NCBI RefSeq assembly: GCF_030272615.1
Contig: NC_081410.1
Location: forward strand, 224,429,415-224,493,414
DNA: 64,000 nucleotides
Source of the DNA: Cryptomeria japonica
Lineage: Eukaryota; Streptophyta; Pinopsida; Cupressales; Cupressaceae
Reading direction: 5' to 3'
Below are positions 1-10,724 of the stretch, in pieces. Both the position numbers and the translations under genes were made by a program. Positions within the stretch are counted from its first letter, which is position 1; each line of letters starts with the position of its first letter. Below the pieces are notes generated by a model. It was given only the letters and a program-made list of their open reading frames with translations, made no database searches and had not been told where the DNA came from.

Positions 1-342
1 GTGAGCTCTAGGCTGTTGGCCTTTCTGCATGTGTAGACCCCATTTATGTACACTTACTATCTGCAGTAGTATCATCTGATTGTGGGTAAGGTTTCCCATC
101 ATGGTTTTTCCCCTTACAGGGTTTCCACGTACAAATATTAGTGTTATGTGTTGTGGATGACTTTGTGTTTATGTTTCATGCATTAATCTTTACCAGTATA
201 GCAATTAACTATTAAAACTATCTACCGGCATACTTAACTGGTTTATCGGTATTAAGCATTAAGTTGGTTAAATTGTTTTTGGTTTCAATTCATTGGACAA
301 CTGATTCACCCCCCCCCTCTTAGTTGTCCCCAGGACCTAACA
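1..342 (+). repeat. 3' end of a Copia-type LTR nested in element A
   Basis: This is the right end of an LTR in plus orientation. It ends in CCTAACA at 342, just after the C-rich tract that precedes the end of the other Copia-like LTRs here. The sequence matches the reverse complement of the element C LTR (21016-22055), including the block with GTGAGCTCTAGGC and the block with GGTTTTTCCCC. No primer binding site follows, so this is a 3' LTR whose element lies left of the window. The sequence from 343 onward is the interior of element A on the other strand, so this copy inserted into A. The 5-bp target duplication would be ATGTA (343-347), but its partner is outside the window. Confidence 0.85.
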
Positions 343-3300
343 ATGTACAATCTAAAAAATATCCGCAAGAACTAAGTTAAGACCCTGCAGGAACTTTGTA
401 TTGTTGGTAATTATTGCTTTAGTCTGCCTGATCATCTCGGTAAGATAGTACATTTCTTGTTCCGGTGATCTGTCTCCTTTGCCTTGGATAGTTCATTCTG
501 GTGTGTTAGTAGATTGTCCAATCTTGGACCAAGCTTACTTCAAGTCCCAGATTTTCATCTTCAACCTTGTTTTCTCTCTTTCTAAATTTTCAATTTTATC
601 TTCTTGAATAGCCATTTCCTGATCTAAGACTGATGTTAGTTCCAAAGAACCAATCATCTTATCTGTAATTTCATCAATCTCTTTCTGAGTTTTCCTGATT
701 TGTTCATCAATATCTTTAGTTAAATGATGAGGTTTGCAAGCTTCCCTATACAATTCCTTATATTCCAAAATAGTGGAATTCAATATCGGTAGCAACGAAT
801 CAATCTGTTGATTACAATCCTTTATTATTTTAACAAGGAATTATTCCTTTTCTTTATTAACACCTTCTTGAATAGTCTCCTCATTTATTTTATCTAAATA
901 CTGAATGTTAGAAGAGATTAATTTGGACAATGTGTCCAATTTACTTATTGAGCCAACAATATGATCTACCTTGCATGTCGGTGAAATTATCTGCGAAATT
1001 GGTAGAGAGTCATCAATAGCCTTAAATGCTAAGGCATTACACTCAATTATTTTCTTTATAGAATCCAAAAGTACATCAGTAACAGTTGTTGGTCTAAAAT
1101 CCATAGTAGAAGTATTGGGAGAAGTGCTAGGTTCTGCATTAAGTTTCTTCTCTTCTCCAGATACCTGTTCAGCCACCTTAACCACTTCCTTATCCTCATT
1201 CTTACTCTTATTCTCTGTCGGTTTAGATTTTGTTTGTTCTCATTCTTTTTCTATTAGTATCTCAACATTATCTTGAGTGTCAACTGTGATAGATTCTAAT
1301 TTCTTTTCCTCAACAATTTCCTTATCCATTACAATAATGATGCCCTGAGTGTCAACATTCATTATGAATAGAATGTTTGACTTGGGATCAATATCATCTG
1401 CTTTCACTTCCTCTAACTTCTCTTCAGGCTGATTTTGCATTTTTGTCGGTGCCTCTGCTACTTTCGGTGGGGTGTCCTGAGCCGGTGGGGGTAAGTTATA
1501 TTTTATTGTGAAGTCAGGTACTCAACCTTATTCTTTCCTTTATCTCCCTTTTGGTATACCTTAGTAAAAGATTTGTCGACCTTTTGTCTTTCTTTTTCTT
1601 CTCTTTTCTCTTTCTCCATAAAGAAAATACACCATTTATCTGCTGTCTCATCTTCTATTTCCTTTATTCTGCCAACCATGAGGCTTACATGTTGGTGACC
1701 ACTTGCAAAAATAGTTTTGTTAGCTTCAACTATCAATTCATCTATTTCTTGTCTAGATTTAACTAGATGAACAACCAAGAGTGCTTCAACCTTCAATTTC
1801 TTATCCAATTCCATAGTAGACATTCTTTTAGCTTCAAGTCTCAGATATAAGTCATTAGGGAGAACATCAATGATTTCAATAAGAACTTTCTTATATATAT
1901 CTAAGTACAAAATTATGCTCCTCAATGGTATCCTTAACAGAATCTTTGAAACAATGATAGAACTTACTAACATTTCCAAGATTGCCATCTTGAATTATTT
2001 CATTTACAAGCTCTTCTGGTGAAAGATTATTAGATACCTTTTGTTCTAGTTTCTTCTATGTGACCTTCTTCTTGGGACCATTGGGCTCTCTCACAGTGTA
2101 TTGTTTCTTTCTTAGAATCCTTGTTTTATTCGGTGATGGAGCAGGTGCTAGTGAGGATTTTCTCTTCTTCCTATCCACCCTTTTGAATTCCGCAACCTTG
2201 TCATTATCAGAGTCAGATGAGGTAGCCACAAGAGAAATATGTGCTACCAGTTGCTATTCTGATTTTCTTTCTTGTGCAGCAACACCACTCATTGGATCAA
2301 ATTTCAACAATCCCTTTGTAACAACTTCAACAAACTTCAAAGCATCTTTCAATATTTTGTCTCCTTTCTTCCTCTGTTTCTAAATTTCAACATCTTTTTC
2401 AATAGTTTTAGCATTGCCAAATATCTTCTCTGTTAGTTCTGGTGGAGCATCTAGGAGTATCTTGGCATAAGATTCTAGAATGTTTGAATTCACTTCATAA
2501 CCCATCTCAGTTGCCTAGATAGTTCTAGGTCTAACTACCTCCATCCATACTTCATCTCTCTTAATAACAAAGCATATATGTTTGTCATATTTATCAACAA
2601 TATTCTGAGGGATTCTTTCCCTTTGCTTCATTTTAGCTTGAAAGTCCTTGAAGTATTCTTTTAGCTTCTTGTCACCATATAAACCCATGCTAGTAATTGC
2701 CTCCTTAATCTGTTTTCCAACAAAAATATCATAGGCAAAGTCTTTGTGGCCTATACTAGGAATCTCCTTTGAGAAGTATAGCATTAAACATACAATCAAA
2801 TTCCCAAACTTGAAAGTTCCTTTCTTATCACCTTTGATCTTATTTAAATTTTCTATCAGTTCATCTTTCAACCATTCACAAAAATCAATTTGAGCATAGC
2901 TCTTTACCATCTCATAAGCGTTGTGAATGCATAGACTAGAAACAAAATTCAGCCTATTTGTATGAGCAAATTTATATCCAATAACCATAGTAGCATCTTA
3001 AACATTGTTAACAGTTATATCGCTAACCCTGAGTGATCTATTATCTGATGTAGCATCGGTTAAGTTCATAACCTCTTTGTTTGGAATTTTCTTTTTCTTC
3101 TTAGGCCTAGTGCTGGTAGAAGGTAAACTTGTAACAGCCCTAATTGCTTCCTTAGTGATTTTGAAAATTGAGTCTGGCCATAAAAATTCACCATGAATTC
3201 TTCTAAGAACATAATGGACAATATCATCTGAAAATTCAGGCATGTGAAGGATGTCTACAAACCCTAAATCTTCCACAATCTTGTGTTCCAATTTGACTAC

Positions 3301-3555
3301 ACCTTGTTTGTCTATGATAATATTCATGAACATGTTCTTTAAATCCTCAGATCCTAAATGTTCAATGTTACAGTGAATGTATGCCCTAGGGTCTTCAGCA
3401 AATGCAACTCCCTTTGGGATTTTTGAAAATGCACCAATGGAGTCATCCAACTTAGCTATCTTAGGGATTACCTTAAAGACTGGTCTAGGATGCTTGATAT
3501 TTTCCACAACAATAGGGTTTGCAATGAATTTAGGAATGGAAGATGAAGAAGCCAT
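343..3555 (-). pseudogene. Element A ORF2: large unassigned protein, broken and 3' truncated
   Basis: The ATG at 3555 starts a reading frame homologous along its length to element B ORF2 (shared segments include IPKGV, AEDPR, YIHCNIE, HGEF, ATSD and CEWLKDELI). The N-terminal 345 codons are fairly well kept, with one TAA at 2998-3000, up to PRTI followed by TAG at 2515-2517. Downstream there are several TAG stops and frameshifts near 2000 and 1480. The C-terminal third (1185-540) is predicted coiled coil. The frame runs into the insertion at 343, so the last residues are lost. About 300 bases without coding capacity separate ORF1 and ORF2 (3556-3859). I do not recognise the family. The N-terminal layout loosely recalls the extra ORF proteins annotated as plant transposon proteins, which is a guess. 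Confidence 0.7.
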
Positions 3556-3859
3556 GTCGTAAAATAAATACCTTTTAAGTGAAAACCTTGGATGCCCTAA
3601 AAAATCTTTGTTGCTTCCCTTCTTGAATGCTAGTGCTCAACTTCTATGCTCTTTGAATACTAAAATACTTGGTAAGTCGAAATGAAAAATTTAAATACTT
3701 TATAACCAAAAAGTTAACTTAACAACCACATTAAATGCTTCACCGGTTAAGTGAATACTCAACATATGTGCTGGTAAAGAAGAATTATGACTTCTTACCA
3801 CCATCTAAGGGTAAAATGCATGATCTTCAATTAGTTTACTTACCCCTAAGGATTATTCC

Positions 3860-4976
3860 TTATTTAGATGAAGAATCTCCTGCTAGTGCAGGATTGCTCT
3901 GTTCTGCCGGTGCAGAGCCAGATTCATCATATCTCTGATCTCTCTTCTTGACCCATTGTTTAGAGAATTCTTGCTTGATTTCATTCACCTTTTCCTTTCC
4001 TTTATCATTAGATCCTCTGTTGTTTGTCGGTACATTCTTTCTTCTGCAAACACTTGCAATATGCCCAATCTTATTACATGCATAATAGGTTACATTGTTT
4101 CTTTCAATAAATTTTCCATAACCTTGTCCGGTTTGAGTTCTGCATTGATTAGATAGATGTCAAAATCTACCACAAGCATAGCATTTTACATTCATTCTAC
4201 AATTTTTTTAATCAATGACCATGTTTATTGCATTTGGAACATTGACCGGTGGATAAGTTTGTATTCTGATTATTCCTAAATCTGCACTGATTTGCTCTAT
4301 GACCAAATTTGTTGCAATTAAAACATTTGCCATTGAATTTATAAGCATTGGGTTGCCTTACTGGTTTGTTGTGATCATGATTGCTTGTAGTTCCTAAACT
4401 TTCTCCATATTCAAATCCAAGTCCAACTATTTCTCCATTAGGTTTTTGACTTTTCAGCATATCATCAAGCTTGTCTGAACTCTTTTTGAATTTGTCCTTG
4501 TATTCATTTGCAGTGACCAACTCAACTTCTAGAGTGCTAACTTGTCTCATAAGTTCCTCTTTGTCATGTTGCATCTGAATCAACTCTATTTTAAGCACAT
4601 CATTTTCATAACTAAGCCTTGTAGATTCATTTGATCTTTCATTAAGTCATTTGACCAAATCTTCCTGATTCTTCTTTTTGTCTTCAATATCCTTACATAG
4701 TCTCATGGTTAAATCTTGCATCTCATTCTTAATGTTACTATTCTCTTGTCTCAGTTTCTCTGTAATATCTCTAAGAGTTTCTTTTTCTTCATCATCTTGG
4801 TTTTGTAGTTGCACATGAAATTCTTTTCTCTTATTCTTTGCTATGCCCAGGTTTTCTTGAAGTGCTTTGATGAATTCTCGAGAAGATCTAAGTTCTTCTT
4901 CCAGTTTGATATTCTTCAATTTGTCTGCATCAAAATCTTCAAGAGCCACTTCAAATTGTTGTCTCAAAATCTCCAT
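3860..4976 (-). pseudogene. Element A ORF1: coiled coil plus four CCHC zinc knuckles, broken
   Basis: The chosen start is the ATG at 4976, 58 bases inside the primer site. It matches the start of ORF1 in element B. The first 200 or so codons are charged and heptad-like, suggesting a coiled coil. Then follow a linker with KPVRQPNAYKFNGK and a row of CCHC knuckles. Knuckle 1 is intact (CFNCNKFGHRANQC). Knuckle 2 (CSKCNKHGH) runs into a stop and a frameshift near 4210. Knuckle 3 carries a stop where B has Gly, and knuckle 4 has Tyr for its first Cys. The tail ends DSSSK then TAA at 3860. I see no Copia capsid (UBN2) domain. The product was probably an RNA-binding Gag-like protein, and this copy cannot make it whole. 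Confidence 0.75.
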
Positions 4977-5033
4977 TGGTACCAGTTTCAGAATCTTCCT
5001 CAAGCTATTAGGCTTTTGCAAATAGAGGACCAG

Positions 5034-5046
5034 GCTCTGATACCAA
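5034..5046 (-). other. Primer binding site of element A (tRNA-Met type)
   Basis: On the minus strand this reads TTGGTATCAGAGC, the primer site complementary to the 3' end of plant initiator tRNA-Met, one base inside the LTR. It fixes the orientation of A and the internal boundary of its 5' LTR. Confidence 0.9.
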
Positions 5047-5047
5047 T

Positions 5048-5928
5048 TGTTAGATACTGAGAGGGGGGGGTGAATCAGTGTCTGACCGGTAGATGAAAGA
5101 TTTAAACTTATTTGCAACTCTATAATTGAAATTAATATACCAGTAAGAAAACAATAATTTAGTAAAGAGAAACAAAAGAATCAACATCAATGCACACCAT
5201 AACATAGATATTTTGGCGAGGAAACCCGGTGAGGGAAAAACCTCGGTGGGATTTGTGACCCACAATATTTACTCACTGGCCAATATGAATAAATATTACT
5301 TAGTACAATAGGGGCTTGCACATGCAGGAAGGCCAACTGCCTAGAGCTCACTGCTCAACAACAAAAAGGGAGTCCCAATAACTACACAATTGGATGGTTA
5401 AATCCAGTAACAATGTGCTGCTTCAAAATAGCATCTGCAATGCTGGATTCAGTACCAGTTTAAGCTCTGTCTGATACCTCTGCCAAAAACCTTGCTAGTA
5501 AATGATTATTCTTACAAAGAATAGTCTTTTCTCTACTCTTCTTCTTATTCTCTCTCAAGATAAACACATCAAAGTGTATATATAATTATTCGGTATCATA
5601 TCCCTATCTTATCACACATACCGCTTACATACACACATTTCATTACCTACTTCTACTAACCAAATGACCTACAAAATCTCATACATATATGAGTCTTTAC
5701 AATACATCATGTTGGCCATATAATTACAATTTACATTACATAAATAATATTATTCCCAAGTCGGCTTTGGATGCCGGTATGATCTATTGCCGGTGTGAAT
5801 AAGCCTTGTTGTATCTGTCGATGTCGATAGGTGAAGTTTGTTGCCGGTTAAACCTATGAAACCTTGTTGTATCTTGTTTCCATCAATGACAACATCTACC
5901 TTTCTCATCTGAGTGTATAATGCCAACA
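5048..5928 (-). repeat. 5' LTR of element A
   Basis: The 881-bp LTR starts with TGTTAG at 5048 and ends with CCAACA at 5928 on the plus strand, which is TG...CA in either orientation. It holds the G-rich tract (C-rich in element sense) next to the internal end, the conserved block with AGCTCACT and the block with GGGAAAAACC. A TATATATAA-like promoter candidate lies near 5576-5584. It borders a primer binding site. Its outer flank, TGATA (5929-5933), is the candidate target duplication, whose partner is outside the window. Confidence 0.85.
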
Positions 5929-6880
5929 TGATACTCTTGCTCCTATTTTGTGGGGATGGCGTGTTGGGGTAGCGGATCTAGGGTCCACATCACAGTATAT
6001 TGTATGGTGGATACAACACAAGCCTATACCTTTGACAAATCCGATAGTTCCAATTGGTACTTAGTAGATTAGACATTGTAGGGGTCCCAGGGGGAGAGGG
6101 AGAGGTGGGGGGAGAGATGGAGGAGGTAGAGATAGAGGAGGTAGAGGTGGAGGAGTTAGAGATGTAGGAGGTATAAATCTGATAGTAGCAGTTACAGAGA
6201 AGGTGTATAGTGGAGAGGAGGATGTGGATATTAGTGGAGAGACTGTATCTAAGAGTAGTTATGATGAGGATGATGAGTCAGGATCAAGCTCATTGAGCAG
6301 TGATAAAGATGAGGGTGAGGATGATGGACATGATGTGGAGATGCCCCAGGTTTTGGAGTCTAGAGGTGCAGAGAGAGGAGATGAGGACGGATTGAGAGAA
6401 CGAGTTAGGTGTTTAGAGGACTTGGTTGCTAGTTTGCAGCAGTGGCAGATGGAGGATAGAGATTAGTATAGGTAGACGATGAAGGAGTTGACTACAGAGA
6501 GGGATTGTCTACAGAGGGAAAGGGATGAGGTAGCTAGGAGAGCTCAGATTACCATGGATGCATATGATTAATTATTTGGGCCGGTGATAGAGGCACGTAT
6601 CCAAGCAGATAGATATTTTGCTGCTGCACAGGAGGCTATTTATTATCGGTAGCCTTATGAGAGTGCTACTCTTGAGGGTCATAGGGAGCCTAGTTTTAGT
6701 GCTTTCATGGGGAGAATATTGAGTCGATCTACCTCTCGACAAACTAGCAGTGGAGGAGTGATGGGTCCACCTAGGGCACCATCGAGACAGACTAGAATTA
6801 GGTGAGATGCACCTACTGATAGAGGAAACATAGGTTGAGAGATTGGATATTGATGTTATAGATACGATGTATTTTGACAC
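5929..6880 (+). pseudogene. Unidentified broken reading frame with RGG box and acidic tail
   Basis: Directly right of element A a plus-strand frame (codons starting at 5930) can be read as if its upstream part had been cut off by A. It gives WGWRVGVADLG and, a little further on, QYIVWWIQHK, then two stops. Next come an Arg/Gly-rich stretch (about 6083-6170, RGRGRGGGRD), an acidic Ser/Asp/Glu segment (6203-6345) and a short coiled coil (6370-6530). A Ser/Arg-rich end is reached near 6800 after further stops, mostly TAG. The order (folded part, RGG box, acidic tail, coil) suggests a nucleic-acid-binding protein of a transposon or a plant-mobile-domain-like gene. I cannot name the family. Confidence 0.4.
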
Positions 6881-8270
6881 ATTTCTATATGATATATAAT
6901 ATGCATTCGTGATGAGCTATTTGATAATTAACTTATGGTATAATGTTTCTTTATTGTGTTTTATGCTATTGTGATGATGAATGTAATGTGAATGTGGTAT
7001 CATGCAATGATTTAATGTATCTTTATGTTGTGATGCATAATGGTTGATGAAATTCTTATTATAATGCAACAGTCTAATATTATGAAATGATATATATGAA
7101 AATATAATGTGATAATGTTTATTTTTGTGTGTCAAAATAGGTGTTAAAAACTGTGAATTTAGAAGAATTGTTAGTTGTTAGACGTGGAATAGATATGAAA
7201 TGATCAATAAATTGAATCGACCTTTGTTTATTCTAGATTTAGAAATGATAGAGATGATCTGATGGAATTTTGATGAGAAAGTCTTCATTGCTTGATTTGT
7301 AGTGCAATACATTATCATCATTGAGCCTTATTATATAACAATGGATCTTATTTCACTTGGGTATGAGGAACCAAGATGTATAGATATCTCATTGCAAAGA
7401 AACAAAAATGTAGCAGACAAGGAATGAACCCTCCATTCTGGGAATTACACTAGGGGTCTAGGTATGTGTGGCATTCACAGGCCGAATGCTCCTATCACAG
7501 ACACCCACTAGAGAAATTGCCCCATAACTTCATTGGTTCAAACCACAAACAACAAACAAAGAAAAGGATCATGCCCATCATGACTCCTCTAGTCACTTTT
7601 TGGACATCCTTGAGTACCTAAAAGAAATTGTATTTGCCAATTTGATAAAAAGAGTCAACCAAAAATAGACAAAACTCAATAGTTAGATTGATTGCGCCTT
7701 TGCTTTGATATGTTTGATGTGATTTTGATAATGTCTGGTTTTAGAAGTTTTGGAACCCGTATAAGACTGATCTGTTTGGTTTCGAGTGTATTGATTCTGT
7801 TTAAGATAAGATGTTGATCATGTTGATAGTTTGATAGTGATTTGATAGATTAGACAATTGATCAGTTTGAATGCAGACATTTTGACAAGATAGTTGTATC
7901 CTTTGTTTAACTTCATGTGAAGTGTTTGTTGGATATCTGCTAGGGTGTTTGATTCTTGCAAGACAATTTATTGCAAGTTTTTGGTGTTTTTTGGATTTTT
8001 AGTTTGTTTTTTATTTGTTCAGGACTTTTTATGAATGTTTTTGTTTAATTTTGAATTTTTGGTGTTTTTGTTTGATGTTTTTTAGGACTTTTATCTAATT
8101 TATAGAATTTTTTAGGTTGTTATCTAATTTTTAGAATTTTTTCAAGTTGTTATTTGATTTTTAGTATTTTTTCAGGTCTTTATCTGATTTTTAGTATTTT
8201 TTCATGTCGTTATCTAATTTTTAGTATTTTTTCAGGTCGTTGTTTGATTTTTTAGAAATTTTTCAGTTAT
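6881..8270 (-). other. AT-rich noncoding DNA, possible 3' LTR of element D
   Basis: No coding frame can be supported here. Read on the minus strand, it follows a purine-rich ACTTGGGGGCA (8272-8282, plus CCCCCAAGT), which resembles the polypurine tract of Tat/Ogre-type elements, so it may be the 3' LTR of D. I could not find a matching 5' LTR near 28,300, and the left boundary is not resolved. It includes a 30-bp tandem array (separate entry) and a moderately GC-richer patch at 7350-7620. Confidence 0.35.
8091..8270 (+). repeat. 30-bp tandem repeat, about six units
   Basis: Units of exactly 30 bases run in register at 8121, 8151, 8181 and 8211, with weaker units before and after. A typical unit contains TATCTAATTT, TTAGTATTTT and TTCAGGTCGT. 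The array lies beside the candidate polypurine tract of element D. Confidence 0.8.
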
Positions 8271-9292
8271 GCCCCCAAGTGCTAACCTATGATGATGATA
8301 TGCAACATGTATGTGGAGACAATGAATTTTTGTTATGAGTTATGCTAATGCAGGATGCATGACAAGAATGCAGTTCCTATGCGAACAAGGATGATTGTGT
8401 GTTTCCTTCATGTTAACATGTACTAATTGGATTAAATGTGAGAAAATTTTCAGAGATAGGAGTTCAATCCATTTTAAAAAAGACTTAGACCATCCAACCT
8501 AACACACTATGTAACCAAGATTTATGAATGAAGGCACGGAAAAATTCTCCATCAATTCTTGAAACATTGATCTTCTTTTGCCCATGTGTATGAAATTGAG
8601 TTTATTCTAACTCTTATAGCCATCAAAGACCCTTAGAATCCTATGTGGCTAGCTATGTGAATAATCGGACTTCAAAAGCAACTTGGATAGAGCCTCGCTG
8701 CCAGCAAACTTTTAGGGCTCCGATGAGGTTATGCACTATAATCTCTCAAACATTTGTCCATTTCTAGTAGGCGTCCATAGCCCTAATGGAGTTACTTGCA
8801 TGTTCCCGTAGTCAATCTTTCGTTGCACTTGTATGCATGATATTTCAGCTATATATCTTTGCTCTTTTTGCTTTGAGATGGATATTGACATAACACTTTT
8901 TTCTTTTATTTTCTTTCCTTGACTTGTAAGTAATGAAACCTACTTGGATATGACAATTACAATGACGCTAAAGTAGAATATTGGATTTTTCACTAGCCAC
9001 ATGACCAACTAGGTATCTGTAATGACTTAGAGCTTTTGATTAATGTGTGAGATATAGCAATTGATAGATTTTGGGTAACAAGACTTGATAGTGAAACCTC
9101 TACCCAGCCATGGATAAAGCTTAATCACAAGGTGGCATTGAAGATAAATGACTAAAGACCTAAAGACTTCATGAACAAGTATCTAGGAAATGAGACAACC
9201 TTCATTCCTTTCAATGCAAACAAGTGAGTGACTTAGACAATCATCATGTTTTTATTGATGCAACTATTTTAGAAAGGAATAATGATATGCAA
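8271..9292 (-). other. Noncoding tail of element D between broken pol and its 3' end
   Basis: Both strands are free of a supportable reading frame. On the minus strand it follows the stop that ends the MPGLDQ segment at 9293 and leads to the purine tract at 8272-8282. In a complete Gypsy element this position would hold reverse transcriptase, RNase H and integrase, about 3 kb. None of their motifs can be found, so that part was deleted or this is a non-autonomous derivative. Confidence 0.5.
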
Positions 9293-9872
9293 CTATATGT
9301 TGTGCAACGATTGATCTAATCCAGGCATGTTTGCATAAGACCATGCAAAATTGGTTGGTCTTTTCTTAATGAATTTGATAAATTTCTGTTTTTCCACTGG
9401 ATCTAGGGATTTTTCTAGGTGAATGTTATGAAATTTCTCAGCATCTCCGATGTTGATTTCCTCAGTTTCTTCTACCAATAATGTTGATTGTTCTTTATCA
9501 ATAGGTAGAGCATCCATTATGTGTTCTCCTTTATTATTATTGTTGTGATTAGGAGAGGATCTTGCTTCTCCAGAATATGCAATTCTATCCAAATCTACTG
9601 CATAGCTAGCTTTGTGATCATTATAATGGAAATTGTCCCTTGCACCCAAGAATTTAGCTATGGCTTCATCATTTTGAAACCAATCTAATTATGGTTTTTC
9701 ACCTTTCCCCTAGTAAATCAAACATGGATGCATAAGGGGTAAGTATTTGTCTTCTGTTGTCTTAGAAGATCCTGATATCATGCATACTTGGCTATGATCT
9801 ATTGTTTCTTCATCATAAATTGGTAGTGGGTTGTCTTCATTATCAGATGGAAATTCATAATCATGAGAATCT
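9293..9872 (-). pseudogene. Element D pol linker just upstream of a missing reverse transcriptase
   Basis: Read from 9872 to 9293, the frame continues the D polyprotein after the B insertion. It starts with an acidic stretch (DYEFPSDNEDN), shows a stop near 9712, then GARDNFHYNDHKASY. It ends with EETEEINIGD, DPVEKQKFIKFIKKRPTNFA and WSYANMPGLDQ before a TAG. The last part is the conserved segment (F-A-W-S-Y-x-x-M-P-G-L-D) that in Tat-type elements lies immediately before the reverse transcriptase. No reverse transcriptase follows. Confidence 0.7.
9868..9872 (+). other. Left target site duplication of element B (AATCT)
   Basis: The five bases before the 5' LTR are AATCT. The same five follow the 3' LTR at 16446-16450. 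A 5-bp duplication is normal for Copia integrase. Confidence 0.93.
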
Positions 9873-10653
9873 TGTTGGCATATGCACACTCCAATGAGAC
9901 ATTTTAGGTGATTGAAGGTTTTGTAATTGATGGCAACCTTACAATCCTATGGCACCGACAAGGCATTACACCAACAAGGAATTACACTACACTAGCACTT
10001 AGACCACTGGCACTAGTAGAGAAAGGAAGTATACCAGCACAGAGGCCGCCAGGATTTTTTTGTTATATTATATTTTGTTTATTATTGTAAAATCTTTGTA
10101 AGCCGACTTGGCAAGTTGTAAAATGACTCTTATATATAAGAGAGATCATTGTAGACATTTTGTAAGTGATGAAGTGATAAGAAGAAAAGATATAAGGTAG
10201 ACCTATTATGCGAAATATAGGTTAAGGGTTTATGTAAGAAGCAGAGCAGCAACCGGTACTGGATCTGGCATTATAGATGCTATTGTAAAGTAGTACAAGA
10301 TATTGGATTTGTATAATCCATCATTGTAAGTCAGTGAGACTTCCCATTTTGTGTTTGAGTAGTGAGCTCTAGGCAGTTGGCCTTCCTGCATGTGTAGGCC
10401 CCTCTTGTAGCAGTAATATTCTCTTATTGGCTAGTAAGTGAATATTGTGGGTCACAAATCCCATCAAGGTTTTTCCCACACCGGGTTTCCTCATTAAATC
10501 ACTATGTTATGGTGTGTTTCTTATGTGGTTACTTTCATTTCTATTTATTGCATTACTTTTTGCATACCGGTACACTGTTATAATATGCTCTACATGTTTT
10601 AAGTCAAGAAATTCTATTCACCCCCCCTCTCAGTATCTGTGGGAATTCTAACA
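9873..10653 (+). repeat. 5' LTR of element B
   Basis: 781 bp, from TGTTGGCATA to ATTCTAACA. It contains a perfect 16-bp palindrome around a TATA box (10127-10142), the conserved blocks GTGAGCTCTAGGC-like (about 10362) and GGTTTTTCCC (10469), and the C-rich tract (10621) before its end. Confidence 0.93.
10127..10142 (+). promoter_or_regulatory. Palindromic TATA element in the B LTR
   Basis: CTCTTATATATAAGAG is its own reverse complement and contains TATATATAA. It is repeated unchanged in the 3' LTR at 15915-15930. A TATA box in this part of an LTR is the expected position of the U3 promoter. The perfect symmetry is unusual. Confidence 0.6.
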
Positions 10654-10654
10654 A

Positions 10655-10667
10655 TTGGTATCAGAGC
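10655..10667 (+). other. Primer binding site of element B (tRNA-Met type)
   Basis: TTGGTATCAGAGC begins two bases after the 5' LTR and is complementary to the 3' end of plant initiator tRNA-Met. Confidence 0.93.
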
Positions 10668-10724
10668 TTGGTCCTCTATTTTTAGAAGCCTAACAACTTG
10701 AGGGAGATCTTGACACCGGTAGAT

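Larger units (their letters stand above)
343..5928 (-). mobile_element. Element A: non-autonomous LTR retrotransposon, truncated
   Basis: Read on the minus strand, A has a 5' LTR (5928-5048), a primer binding site (5046-5034), ORF1 with coiled coil and zinc knuckles (4976-3860), a spacer of about 300 bases, and ORF2 (3555 down to 343). There it is cut off by the element at 1-342. Its 3' LTR is not in the window. Both proteins are homologous, in the same order, to those of element B (9873-16445), but the two copies are strongly diverged. I find no protease, integrase, reverse transcriptase or RNase H between the primer site and the break. The organisation is that of a large retrotransposon derivative that needs enzymes in trans. 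Confidence 0.85.

Noticed and set aside
8091-8270. CRISPR-like array
   Set aside because: The 30-base units are contiguous, with no unique spacers, and lie in plant retrotransposon DNA.
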